Counted from the first letter of the stretch, positions 28,798 through 40,100 are shown. The stretch is DNA of 64,000 nucleotides from Undaria pinnatifida (GCA_012845835.1 JABAKD010000012.1:13803195-13867194), one strand, 5' to 3'. Numbers and translations: made by a program. The notes: generated by a model from the letters alone, not told the origin.

Positions 28798-30390
28798 CAG
28801 GGTTTTTCACGGGTCATGACCCGACCCGCGGGTCGGGTCAAGGGGGTTCAAAATCTCGCGGGTCGGGTCGGGTCATGACCCGCGAGATACAGGTCACTTC
28901 GCGGGTCAAGCCATAATGACCCGCGAGTTGTTTTGGGCTGACCCGGGGGTCAAACCCGCGGATCTGGCCCGCGGATCCGCCTTTTTCAAACTTGCAGCTG
29001 AGAGTCATTGACGCCGTACAGGCGCCCGCGGGTCGGGCCCGCGGGTTCGCAAAAAAAATACAAACATTTCCGCTTCCTGCTTCCCTCGTGCCGATGCTCC
29101 GATCATACAATGTCATCACAGCATTCAGAACAATCACCAGGCAGGACCCCTAGCTACTCGTACCAAGGCATACAGCAGTGTGACGCGAATCCCGTATCTG
29201 CTGAAGCCGTAACAACAGTGTAGTAATATTACGGTCATACCAGTACGAAATGTGACCAAACGTAAAAAAGCAAGGAAGGGCGGTCGTCGTCGAAGCAGCA
29301 GCAGCAGCAGCACTGGCAGCAGCAAGCAGCAGCAGCAGCAAGCAGCAGCAGCAGACCCCGGATTCTCGCGGATCGCAGCCCCTGCTGACAGACCCACCGC
29401 CCCAGTTGTGGGCTTGCTGCCGGAGGCGGCTCAGCTAGGCTGCTTGCCGGGACTGGAGACTGCACAAATAGAAGATAGATACAGCAGTAGTAGTAGCTAG
29501 CTCGAGAATGATCATACCAGTACGAAATGTGACCAAACGCAAAAAAAGCAAGAAGAGCGGTCGTCGTCGAAGCAGTAGCAGCAGCAGCAGCAGCACAGCA
29601 GCAGCAGCACCCTGGCAGCAGCAAGCACCAGCAGCAGACAACGCATCCTCGCGGATCGCAGCCCCTGCTGACAGATCCACCGCCCCAGTTGTGGGCTTGC
29701 TGCCGGAGGCGGCTAAGCGAGGCTGCTTGCCGGGGCCAGAGATTGCAATTATAACTTATAACTAGCTCGCTCGTCGGGTCGCTCGTCGGGTAGACCCGGA
29801 GGTCTAGCAGTATACGGGTGTGCCCATGCATGTGGGTAGCGGTTTCTTCCTCATTTTTCGCGCGCACACCACATGACATGATCATCAGCTGCAAACAATG
29901 CCGGTAAAAAACCCAGAGAACACGACATACTGGGAAAAGAACGAGGGACCAAGGACCAACCAACCGACCGAGGTATACATGCTTTGACCCGTGACTTTTC
30001 GACTTTGACCCGTGAGAAATGTCACGGGTCAAGTCGACCTGACCCGCATGAAACCCGCATCTCGCGGATCACCCGAATTGTGTCGGGTCGGGTCGGGTCG
30101 GGTCAGGAGGATTTCAAAACTTCGCGGGTCGGGTCGGGTCGGGTCGGGTCAGGAGGTTTCAAAATCTCGCGGGTCGGGTCGGGTCGGGTCAGGAGGCTTT
30201 CAAAATCTCGCGGGTCGGGTCGGGTCGGGTCAAGACGTCTCGAAATTCTCGCGGTTCGGGTCGGGTCGGGTCAAGACGTCTCGAAATTCTCACGGGTCGG
30301 GTCGGGTCAGCTGACCCGACCCGACCCGACCCGACCCGACCCGACCCGACCCGACCCGACCCGACCCGACCCGACCCGTGAAAAGCCCTG
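28798..30390. mobile_element. hAT-like non-autonomous element H1 with GGGTC arrays (1.6 kb)
   Basis: The ends are inverted: CAGGGTTTTTCACGGGTC at the left, and the complement of CAGGGCTTTTCACGGGTC at the right, one mismatch in 18. CAGGG ends are typical of hAT elements. Flanking octamers ACAACTAT/ATAATCAT match at only 5 of 8. Subterminal sequence is made of GGGTC pentamers, six of which are embedded in about 40-bp units with TTTCAAAATCTCGC (30070-30310), and inverted near the right end. The centre carries two tandem copies of a 270-bp segment (29235-29500 and 29512-29765) with short open frames sharing VTKRKK, SRIAAPAD and VVGLLPEAA. No transposase catalytic motifs were found. Confidence 0.65.
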
Positions 30391-30521
30391 ATAATCATGG
30401 AATGATGCGAGGTGTCACATTTAAATGGAACGGGTGAACTCGGCGCAGATGCAGCTGGGACTTTGAGATTTCGTTGAGGCATCCATGTTCACGTTTATAT
30501 ACAGTTGTGGATACGGTCGCG

Positions 30522-30605
30522 ATGGCTGCGCACTTACGCAGCTGCGCACTGCTGTGGCTGCTCGCGTCCTGCTTTGTAATTTGTCTCGCTGATTTCCCTC
30601 ACAGC
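30522..30605 (+). CDS. Possible first exon encoding a signal peptide
   Basis: ATG at 30522, 28 codons, then GTAAGT, a strong donor. The peptide MAAHLRSCALLWLLASCF.. has a basic start, a hydrophobic core and small residues (ICLADFP), a textbook secretory signal. Downstream exons were not identified with confidence, so the protein is unknown. Chance occurrence cannot be excluded from 28 codons. Confidence 0.4.
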
Positions 30606-30984
30606 GTAAGTATAATCGTCCATCAGAGATCGCTATCAGCACTACAGAGTAGTAGTGGGTTTCCAACATTCGATGGACGGCTGCAGAACGAAACCAACGA
30701 GGGCATGAACGAGTGACAGATCAACTGAAACCGATTAACATAACTCAGGCACTCGCATTCTGCCTTGCCGTTACCGTGTGGGGTGAAAATGACTGAAAAG
30801 GACTGCCCAGAGGCCTGAACGAATTGCGTGCTCGTGCTCAATGTGTACCAGGTATGTAGTCCATAAACCACCCGTAATACGCGCGATCGGAGTATCACAC
30901 ACAGCTTGCAAAGATGAGTTTCGACAAAATCTTCGATCTCACAGCTGGAGTGTATTTAATTTTTTTTAATAATACTCCTATATT

Positions 30985-31112
30985 TTTCCCTCACCCAAAA
31001 TTTCACCTTTTTTCCTGGAATGAGAGGAAATAGGGGAAGATTTTAGGGAAAGCTGAAAAAGGCTGCATCCTGGAAAATTTTGGGTTCAAGGTGAGGAAAT
31101 ACACATCCTTGC
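30985..31112. mobile_element. Possible MITE with imperfect inverted ends
   Basis: TTTCCCTCACCCAAAATTTC at the left and the complement of TTTCCTCACCTTGAACCCA at the right form a gapped inverted repeat around about 80 bp. No coding. Confidence 0.35.
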
Positions 31113-31603
31113 TATTCAACCGTTGTTTACCGATAGGAAAACAACGGAATTACGTAGCCAGAAAACGATATACCGGGGTTGTTCTGCGCAACATGCCGGT
31201 ACAAGGCAAACCCACCACAGCAGCACATGATTTACCGAGAGGTATGGTATGTCTGCTCGTATGATACAAATCATGCACAACATAAACCAGGTACTGCTGA
31301 ACTAAACAGTACCACCAGGGACCTCGTGTAACATAACGGTAGATATCAGATCTATGAATAGATTATCTACAATAGATCTAATGATGTAGCTCTGCAGATC
31401 GCGATCTGTCCGATATGAGGAACAACGGCGATCGACATACGGTAGCAGGTACATACCGTATTCGTATCATACGGCTGGTCTTGTACGCTGCTGTCTACCT
31501 TCACCTTTGCTACAGCAGTACGTCTGGTAAGTATCATCTCCTTTGCTTGTTGCTGCTGTTCAAGTTTGAGCTCCTCTATCCTAGCGCACTCCAGCACCAC
31601 GAC

Positions 31604-32137
31604 TCACTTTTGCGGCCTAGAAACAGAGAGCGCTAACACGCGCGCAGCATGGCCGAGCCCCTCCCTCCAATCCAACCCCTTGTCTCCCCGTCCTTCCACC
31701 TCCCCCACCCCACGAGAGGACGCAGACGATGAAATCGTAGTAGAACCAACATCGCCAACCTCGCGCATCGCTGCCGGAAAGACACCATCCAAAGCGCCCA
31801 CTACTGCTGCTGTCTCCAAGCCGCCCCCATCAACGCGTTCATGAGACAGCTCGCCCACACGATGCAGCGGAAAGGTCTCCTTCCAGCGCTCCTGCCTCTG
31901 CTGGTCCACTTCCGACGAGAAAGCTAGGATAGCGTCTCCTGCTGTGGCTAGAGGGAAAGCTCTCGGAAACGCAACGCAGCCGCCTTTTATCGAGTAGTCG
32001 TGGTTCAGAGGTGTCATCCAGGAGACAGGATCAGCCCGGATGAGCGGCACCTTTCGCTTGCTGTTGTTGCATGAGGATGTGTGCCGGCGTCGCCAGCTTG
32101 AATCCATGGTGTGCACAAAAGTCATCCTGCCAAGCAA
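31604..32137 (-). CDS. Uncertain open frame
   Basis: A minus-strand frame of 177 codons without low-complexity bias over much of its length (for example DAILAFSSEVDQQRQERW). The plus strand also has an open frame here, Pro/Ser/Thr-rich. No domain, splice or repeat evidence decides. Listed because nothing else explains the stretch. Confidence 0.2.
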   Translation of the reverse strand: MLGRMTFVHTMDSSWRRRHTSSCNNSKRKVPLIRADPVSWMTPLNHDYSIKGGCVAFPRAFPLATAGDAILAFSSEVDQQRQERWKETFPLHRVGELSHERVDGGGLETAAVVGALDGVFPAAMREVGDVGSTTISSSASSRGVGEVEGRGDKGLDWREGLGHAARVLALSVSRPQK

Positions 32138-32303
32138 TGCAAAGCAAGCACTTCTTGTGAGCAGTGAAGCAGCAGCAGCTCAAATTCTGGCGGCTGGCGG
32201 AGAACAGTGACCCCCGCCGTAAGAACGCCGTCAAATATAATGGAAACCCCAGAAAATCTCAAACCTAAAAAATGTGTAACGTAAAGGAGGAGCAGAGGGG
32301 GCA

Positions 32304-33247
32304 ATGGCACAAGCTGGCGACTTCCAAGCGCTGATGGAGAGGGCCAGACGAAACCCAGCAGCTGCAACGGAAGGCAAGGATGACGCCAGCAACCTCCTGG
32401 GGTTGGGACATTGCAAGTTTGTAAACGCGCTGCCCGCTCGGTTGCCCTGGGATACGGATATTCCTGGTATTTGGTATTTCCTGGCGCTGCAGGACAAACA
32501 AGGATATCAGGTACGTACGATTTTCGATAGCAGCAGCAATGCATGTTTTGAACACATGATGTCGGGTGCTGGCGTGCTACTGCACCACTGCTGCTGTACA
32601 GGAATCGGTACTATGTAGCGCATCGTTGTAAAGCAGCGCCGAACATGCATCGGAGGGGTACTGCAGCATGCAGCAAGCTATGTGTGGTGATGATAGCGTT
32701 TTGCGGCACTGTAAAGATACCAACGGGTGGATGCATTGAGTGTGGAATGCTTGTAGTGTCTCGTGTTGTTATTGCACCACGGCAGCACTGACGACCCACT
32801 ACTACTATCCCACCATGCAGCAGTCGTCACATATACAATCCTCCCCCCGACCCGCCCGCACGCGATTGGATGGCGAACGCGATTGATGAGCGCGCCCACG
32901 TACCCGCACCCTCCACAATTTCAATTGTTACGATTGTAACCACAGCAAGAGATGGTGGAAGGTAAAACCGCCGTACTTCGTAGCGTCGGAAGAGCCAATA
33001 TATACGTCCGTAAACGCACTGCGACAGGCACCCTATCCTCAGCTATTAATAGTCACCCGTCACAGATTCAGGCGGCAATCGAGGGTGCAAATGGTAAGAT
33101 GTTAAGCGAGCCCTACTTGGGACTGCCCAGGGCTGCTGCTGCTGATGTTTTGTGGCAGCATGGTTTGAAGTTGGGAACCCGCAATCTGCTGTCTGCATTC
33201 TACAGAGCGAGAGACACAAAAGTAGTCGCCCGAGCTATAGCAGCCCC
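32304..33247 (+). CDS. 5' part of an unidentified gene, interrupted by the palindrome
   Basis: Exon 1 32304-32510 (ATG, 69 codons, donor GTACGT) and exon 2 from 32946 (after AACCACAG) join in phase 0 across a 435-bp intron. The product starts MAQAGDFQALMERARRNPAA, has a segment LPWDTDIPGIWYFLALQDKQ, and in exon 2 VEGKTAVLRSV, ANIYVRKRTATG and AAADVLWQHGLKLGTRNLL. At about 33248 the frame runs straight into the left arm of the 3 kb palindrome, where it continues only as the antisense of a nuclease gene to a stop near 33689. So the gene is truncated, or its original 3' part is the copy in the right arm. No domain recognised. Confidence 0.5.
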
Positions 33248-33422
33248 GAGAGCTTATTTCATTGTTTTTTCGGCGATCGGAAACACTCCTAACCAAATCC
33301 AGCGGTATCGACTTGTCCGGGCTGAACATGCGGAGGCACAGCAGCCGCGAGCTCGCACACGTAGCTTTTGTGGGCTCAGAGAAATCGACCGGGGTCAAGA
33401 AAACGTCTTCACAAAAACGTCA

Positions 33423-34400
33423 TTAAAAAATCGGCTTCACAAAAAACTGCCTCACGAAAAACGGGATCAAAAGATTATTTATGTCGATTTGTCTCGACAC
33501 AACAGAAACCAATCCTGCTTGGGATATATAAGAAGCAAGTTGAAGCTCAATAACGCAAACTGGTACATCACCTTTAAAACCACGACTCGCTCCTTTCAGC
33601 CAATTGCCACAGCGTTCTTTGATCTCGGTTGCCTTCTGCCACTGTTTACGCCCTGTAACTGCGAACACAAACACACATCTCTTGATTGACGCGCAGTTAG
33701 AAACAGCACTTTCCCAGTACTCCTCTACTTTCCCTCCGTCAACAGCCTTCACGCCTGCATGTTTCATTTGAAAGAAGTACAGGGTACCACTACCCTTGTC
33801 CACACCGAACGAATCAATCGCTGCAAATGTCTGGCTGTGCGGCTTATAGTATGACCCAATGTCGAACGTATCAGGAAGATTATTTCCCATGAACTCCTTT
33901 CGTCCAGCGAAATCAACGCTCACAAAGGACACCCCCGACATATCCTTACTACCGCCTTGGGTCAGCATTCCCATTTTGAACCTTTGTTCGCCGTTATCTG
34001 GCAGACCAATCACTTGGTGTGCAGCCTCTTCAAATACACAGCCTACAGCAGCTCCACCAAGCATCCTGCCGAGTTTTGGCTCCGTGATAGTGGCTCCCAC
34101 AAAGGCTAAAAATGAATGTTTTCCTTTTCGGAAACTACCTTTACGACCAAGTCCTTCGCGAAATTGTTGGCAAATCTGACAGTGAAATCTTCGTATTTTT
34201 TTTTACTGCCAGGGAAGATATGGAAGAGAGCGTCCCCAACGTCATCGGTGGAAATGCGTCCCAATTGACGCGAAACTGCAGCTCTCAGCAAACCCACATC
34301 TACACCTGCTCCCAGATTAGTGCATACTTGTTTTCTAATCACTTTGGGGTTCAAGTGGCCCCAGCTCTTCACACAAAGCACTCCAACAACCCAACATCAA
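33423..34400 (-). pseudogene. RHS/Crinkler-type REase-fold protein relic, left copy
   Basis: Two minus-strand frames in series. The first (34381-34106) contains DALFHIFPG and FANNFAKDLVVKVV, resembling the segment before the nuclease domain in RHS and Crinkler (CRN) proteins (a hydrophobic-His-hydrophobic strand, then FASxxVAxxL). The second (34100-33423) has the nuclease-like part: GCVFEEAAHQVIG, YYKPHSQTFAAIDSF, then LYFFQMKHAGVKA. This gives a candidate Asp..Gln-x-Lys site of the restriction-endonuclease fold described for these families. It then has strands CVFVFAV and DVPVCVIELQ. A stop and frame change between the two parts, and no visible N-terminal ATPase region, indicate a broken or partial gene. 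The family assignment rests on motif recall. Confidence 0.5.
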
Positions 34401-35128
34401 CTTCACAACACCATGGGACTGCAGAAGAGAGGCGCCACAAGAGACGGTAGTAGGCTATTCAAGTGCTCCAAATCACCATGTGTGATGGTATTGGAGGTAG
34501 CCATTTTGTAGGGTGCATGAAGGAGTTTGGATTGTCCCTAGTGCGCAAATGTACCTAGACCGCGGTCATGTATTTCGCTCCTCTTCTCTACCTGGTACCT
34601 TCTTGACGTAGACTCTTCGAGGAATAATAAAAAGGAGAACGATACGGAAGGGAGACCCTGGGGAAACTGCAACTGTGGTAGACCCCCTAGTTGATAGTAT
34701 TGGCTATATAGACCCGAATACCATTTCACATGTGATCTTCGCTTCAAGAACAATCACGGTTTAAGAAGCGAAGATCACATGTGAAATGGTATTCAGGTCT
34801 ATATAGCCAATACTATCGACTAGGGGGTCTACCACAGTTGCAGTTTCCCCAGGGTCTCCCTTCCGTATCGTTCTCCTTTTTATTATTCCTCGAAGAGTCT
34901 ACGTCAAGAAGGTACCAGGTAGAGAAGAGGAGCGAAATACATGACCGCGGTCTAGGTACATATGCGCACTAGGGACAATCCAAACTCCTTCATACACCCT
35001 ACAAAACGGCTACCTCCAATACCATCACACATGGTGATTTGGAGCACTTGAATGGCCGGCTACCGTCTCCTGTGGCTTCCCTCTTCTGCAGTCCCATGGT
35101 GTTGTGAAGTTGATGTTGGGTTGTTGGA

Positions 35129-36086
35129 GTGCTTTGTGTGAAGAGCTGGGGCCACTTGAACCCCAAAGTGATTAGAAAACAAGTATGCACTAATCTGGGA
35201 GCAGGTGTAGATGTGGGTTTGCTGAGAGCTGCAGTTTCGCGTCAATTGGGACGCATTTCCACCGATGACGTTGGGGACGCTCTCTTCCATATCTTCCCTG
35301 GCAGTAAAAAAAATACGAAGACTTCACTGTCAGGTTTGCCAACAATTTCGCGAAGGACTTGGTCGTAAAGGTAGTTTCCGAAAAGGAAAACATTCATTTT
35401 TAGCCTTTGTGGGAGCCACTATCACGGAGCCAAAACTTGGCAGGATGCTTGGTGGAGCTGCTGTGGGCTGTGTATTTGAAGAGGCTGCACACCAAGCGAT
35501 TGGTCTGCCAGATAACGGCGAACGAAGGTTCAAAATGGGAATGCTGACCCAAGGCGGTAGTAAGGATATGTCGGGGGTGTCCTTTGTGAGCGTTGATTTC
35601 GCTGGACGAAAGGAGTTCATGGGAAACAATCTTCCTGATACGTTCGACATTGGGTCATACTATAAGCCGCACAGCCAGACATTTGCAGCGATTGATTCGT
35701 TCGGTGTGGACAGGGGTAGTGGTACCCTGTACTTCTTTCAAATGAAGCATGCAGGCGTGAAGGCTGTTGACGGAGGGAAAGTAGAGGAGTACTGGGAAAG
35801 TGCTGTTTCTAACTGCGCGTCAATCAAGAGATGTGTGTTTGTGTTCGCAGTTACAGGGCGTAAACAGTGGCAGAAGGCAACCGAGATCAAAGAACGCTGT
35901 GGCAATTGGCTGAAAGGAGCGAGTCGTGGTTTTAAAGGTGATGTACCAGTTTGCGTTATTGAGCTTCAACTTGCTTCTTATATATCCCAAGTAGGATTGG
36001 TTTCTGTTGTGTCGAGACAAATCGACATAAATAATCTTTTGATCCCGTTTTTCGTGAGGCAGTTTTTTGTGAAGCCGATTTTTTAA
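35129..36086 (+). pseudogene. RHS/Crinkler-type REase-fold protein relic, right copy
   Basis: Mirror copy of the relic on the left arm, with few amino-acid differences (for example AIGLPDNGERRFKMG for VIGLPDNGEQRFKMG). The N-terminal frame (35129-35368) shifts at the eight-A run 35306-35313, so the conserved segment continues in another frame; the nuclease-like frame is open to the stop at 36084-36086. The candidate site Asp (AAIDSF) and QMK are kept. Both copies are therefore likely non-functional as they stand, unless splicing removes the frame change. Confidence 0.5.
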
Positions 36087-36261
36087 TGACGTTTTTGTGA
36101 AGACGTTTTCTTGACCCTGGTCGATTTCTCTGAGCTCACAAAAGCTACGCGTGCGAGCTCGCGGCTGCTGTGCCTCCGTATGTTCAGCCCGGACGAGTCC
36201 ATACCGCTGGATTAGGTTAGGAATATTTCCGATCGCCGAAAAAGCAATGAAATAGGCTCTT

Positions 36262-36420
36262 ACGCCCGTGGATCGGGTTGAGGCCTCTCGTACGCATATT
36301 TTTTCCGGGACGTGCTTCGCAACGGAGACAGCCATATGCTCGTGGGGCCGGCAGCCCATGCGCACGCAAAAGCCCAGCATTGGGTGCGTTTGCCGGAAAT
36401 GTATCATGCTGGAAAGCTGA
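36262..36420 (-). repeat. Outer extension of the right arm, paired with 37265
   Basis: Beyond the palindrome the right arm continues with sequence found inverted at 37265-37400 (CATGATACATTTCCGGCAAA, CACCCAATGCTGGG, TGCGTGCGCATGGGCTGCC) but not on the left arm. The left arm therefore ends inside the element, consistent with deletion or incomplete inverted duplication. Confidence 0.8.
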
Positions 36421-38250
36421 GAGTTCACGGTGCAGCGGCGAGATGCGCTTCTGATTTTATCTCGAGAGTGGAGCAAAAGTCCCCGGCGTCTTGGGCCGGC
36501 AGCCCATGCAAACATGTAATGGAAGCCAAGGAGAGTATTCCGATTTTTTTGCGCTAAGTATTTTATTCTAGGAGTTTAGGCCATTTCTTACACAGTTGGA
36601 TTCCGCCAGTCGAAAACGGCCCTTTTCGACTGGACTTTTTTTCGACTGGATTCTTCTGGTCGTTCATCTTATCGTCAGTCGAGTCGATTTAATAATTGAT
36701 CTTCCTAGAGGCGGTTGGTGTGAGGGAGTACTGCTGTATGGCACTCGAAAATCGGTTGGCAGCTGTGTGCTTCGCGCGTTCTTCGCGAGCAACGCGTGCT
36801 TCACGCGCGACGAACCTTCGTCCAAGCGGGTTGGTGGCGTTGGGCTTAGACGAAAACCTCGTTGTTTCGATTCTCGAGATCCCTTGTCCGCCCCCCCCCC
36901 GCCCAAGCGCACAGACCCTCTCCACCCATCGCCTTGCCGGCGCTCACGAAGTTTCAGTTCGTTTGGGGCGGCCTGGCTCAAGCTATGCCGGTGCCGGCAG
37001 CGCCACCTTGCGTGCTTCCTTTTTGAAGTCGTCGTACACTATGAACGCGTCGCGAACACGAGCAGCTCCATCTTGAGCTGCTTATTTGGTGCCCACATAA
37101 GTCCGCCAACGAAGCTTTGCTCCGAGCACCAAGAGCAGCCCCCCCCGGCCATGTCAAATAGAGCCTAACTCTCGAAGGGCAGAGCTAGCAGGGCTCTGTG
37201 TGTGGCACCCTGCCGCTGGTCGTCGGTTCAAGCCCGCTCGCGCACATTCGCCCTGTGAATATCAGCATGATACATTTCCGGCAAACGCACCCAATGCTGG
37301 GTTTTTGCGTGCGCATGGGCTGCCGGCCCCACGAGCATATTATGGCTGTCTCCGTTGCGAAGCACGTCCCGGAAAAAATATGCTTACGAGAGGCCTCCAC
37401 CCGATCCACGGGTGTGAAAACCTATTTCAATGCTTTTTCGGCGATCGGAAACACTCCTAATCAAATCCAGCGGTATCGACTTGTCCGGGCTGAACATACG
37501 GAGGCACAGCAGCCGCGAGCTCGCACGCGTAGCTTTTGTGAGCTCAGAGAAATCGACCGGGGTCAAGAAAACGTCTTCACAAAAACGTCATAAAAAAATC
37601 AGCTTCACAAAAAACTGCCTCACGAAAAACGGGATCAAAAGATTATTTAGTCGATTGTTCTAGACACGAAAGAAACCAATCCTACTCCGGGATACCAGTT
37701 AATCTATCAACCTCAGGCAACGAAGCTTTGGGTTTCAGCCCGCTTATCACGCTGCCACCAAAAACAATAAACGGCTTCATATATCCCGTGACACGGTTTG
37801 CGCACCACCCTCAAGCTGGACTATTGTCTGATTCTGTTGATTATGTAGAACAACCACTGTGACTACGTGGGTCAGTGGGTAGTTCTATATAACCAACAAA
37901 AGATATGTCGTGCTTTCGAGTCCCACCGACTTCATGTTTCCACTTTTTCAGTGGGTAGTTCTATATAACGAACAGATTCTACCTGCTACCGTCACAGGAT
38001 CGTGCACCATACGGTATCTCTATAATTATATTGTTATGGCATTCCCCTGGGAAACCATGGCTACGCGGCGCCGGCCGCAGCGGCTGTTCTTCGGCGCGTC
38101 CGAGTGGAGATGCGGCCCACAGGCGGCAGTGCCACTGAAGCCTCCGATGGGGGCGTAGGGGCCCGATAGGGTAAGTCTGGCGAAGTAGCCCCGGGGGGCA
38201 CCACGAAAACCGGAGTGAGAGTGGCGTCGGCCGCGCGCCATTATCTATCG
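36420..38250. other. Mixed repeat region around the third copy
   Basis: 36600-36680 has repeats of TCGACTGGA. 36690-37170 has open frames on both strands but no recognised domain; its part near 36940-36990 resembles the dispersed repeat at 12420 and 13270. GTGGGTAGTTCTATATAAC is repeated at 37869 and 37950. A 40-codon frame from 38036 (MAFPWETMATRRRPQR..) is unsupported. Confidence 0.4.
37265..37690 (+). repeat. Third, truncated copy of the element's outer end
   Basis: Matches the left arm from 33248 on (GGCGATCGGAAACACTCC, GGTATCGACTTGTCCGGGCT, GGGTCAAGAAAACGTCTTC) and the right-arm extension before it. It breaks off around 37690, inside the region corresponding to the C-terminus of the nuclease gene, and contains only its last 20 or so codons in antisense. 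Confidence 0.85.
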
Positions 38251-38615
38251 CATCATCTACCTATGGGCGTCATAGCCTACAGTTGGATGGGTTTCACAGC
38301 TCGCTGCCCGTATTAATAGTTGCCCGGGCTTTTAGCCTATAACTGCGTACGGTAGGCCGTTTTAGTTGCCGTGGCTTTTTGTTCCAACATTCCCGATCGA
38401 TCGATCGTGCAAGTTTATTTATAGCGCCTTCGACGAGGACATCTTGTCAAATCCAGCAAACCTTGCAGCGTCGAAATTGTGTTTACCGTAGTCGTAAACG
38501 GTATAAACTCTGACGTGCTCTGGTATCAAACATAGCTGTTTAAATCGTACTCGGGTGGGTACTCCGCGCATAACCCCCGACCCCATTGAACACCTCACTA
38601 AACACACCCTTGTTC

Positions 38616-38756
38616 CATGTTGTTGTTGTTGTTGTTGTCGTCGTCGTCGTCGTCGTCGTTGTTGTTGTTGTTCTTGTTGTTGTTGTTGTTGTTGCTGTTG
38701 TTGTCGTTGTTGTTGTTGTTGCTGTTGCTGTTGTTGTTGGTGTTGGTGTTCTCACA
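38616..38756. repeat. (TTG/TCG)n microsatellite
   Basis: Over 40 triplets of GTT interrupted by GTC, CTG and GGT variants. Confidence 0.95.
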
Positions 38757-39837
38757 TTAGCTCGCATAATCAAGTCCGTGGTCACAGGACAGGCTCCAGT
38801 CACTCTGGAGTGAAACAATACCCTAGAGAAAAAACACAAGCAAACCATAAGTGGAACCCAGATATATCATAGTTGAAACCATGTACTCCCACCTCGCTAT
38901 TAATAGGGATGAGGATCGGCTGTGTTTACCGATATTTAAAACATTGGTTTTCGGCGCAGCCGATATCCAATACCAGGTATATCGGATATCGTCGAAGCCA
39001 ATATTTCGCCGGTACATCGGCCGAGCGCAGCAAGTTTCGGGCCATTCGGCGTCATTTCTCCTCACACTCCGTGCGAACATGAGTATCTCTAAAAGGCAGT
39101 ACCGACCGACGTGACACGGGCACACCATCGGATAAGACATCGTCCCAATCTGCCGATCCCGATTCCGATTTAGATCACTCCAAATTGGGTGGATGGATCA
39201 GCTCCGATTCGCGACCCTACCAGCTGACCGTCTTGGGGGGACCCATAGAGCAGCACCAGGTATCCCATAGACATAGTTGCGTCCAAACAAGTGCTTCTCG
39301 TGGCTACGCCCCCGCGAGGGCGCCTCCTCGTCAACAGTCCCAAAAGCAGAAATGCGTCTACGCGTAAACGCACGCAATGATCTTGGCACAAGAATGAGCG
39401 CATCTCTCCTCCCTATCGCCTCTCTCTGACGCAAAAAGTACCTAATGTCATTGTGAAAAAAAATAGATGATATTATTTCGCCCCCGTCCACCATATGTCG
39501 TCGGAGAATGATGAATGTCTCGAGTGAGTAATGTGTTAACTTTGTTGCATTATTGTCTCTTCATACAATATTAACCCCTCTGACTCTTCGGAGGGAACAC
39601 GTGCCGAACATGAACGGACGATTTTGTTTTTACCGTCGGCCAGAGAAGCTGCACGGTGCATTCATAGCAAGTTAGGGTGTGTGTCCCGATTGCTACGTGA
39701 GAAGCTGCTGTACGGTACACGCGTACATAGCATGTCGATACCCGTGCTGCTGCTGCCCGCTCTCTTCCTTAGCACTTCACAGCATCGCATTCTTAGTTTT
39801 TTCTTTTTCACGTCGCTAGATGACACACATGCTGCAG

Positions 39838-40100
39838 TCAACGCCTTTACAACTGGAAACCCTTTTGGGGGGGCAAATTTACTTGAACATAGTATAGGGA
39901 GGGATTTTGGGTGCACAAAAAAAAAAAAAATTTCTGGAAACCCTTTTTTTGGGACAAATTTACTCGAACATAGTATAGGGAGGGATTTTGGGTGCACAAA
40001 AGAAACGTTGTTTTCTGGAAACCCTTTTTTGGGGACAAACTTACATGAACATAGTATAAGCAGGGACCTTGGGTGCGCGAAAGAAAAGTTTTTTTCCGGA
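39838..40100 (+). repeat. Three tandem copies of a TTAA-MITE-derived unit
   Basis: About 75-80 bp units of TGGAAACCCTTTTTTGGGACAAA, ACTTGAACATAGTATAGGGAGG and TTTTGGGTGCAC (each split by small variants), the inner sequence of the MITE at 23549-23640 repeated in tandem. Confidence 0.8.

Larger units (their letters stand above)
33248..36262. repeat. 3.0 kb near-perfect palindrome (head-to-head duplication)
   Basis: Left arm 33248-34745 and right arm 34765-36262 are inverted copies around a 19-bp spacer; positions pair to a constant sum (69510) at both ends, so there is almost no net indel. One visible difference is a homopolymer: nine T at 34196-34204 against eight A at 35306-35313. A few substitutions are scattered, denser towards the outer ends. 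Each arm carries one nuclease-type gene relic, reading outwards from the centre. Confidence 0.9.

Noticed and set aside
33248-33689. Plus-strand continuation of the gene at 32304 into the palindrome
   Set aside because: This frame is the antisense of the nuclease relic, conserved on the other strand in both arms, so it is a shadow.
33423-36086. Provirus or phage-type nuclease
   Set aside because: The gene resembles RHS/Crinkler proteins more than viral nucleases, and no capsid, polymerase or integrase genes accompany it.
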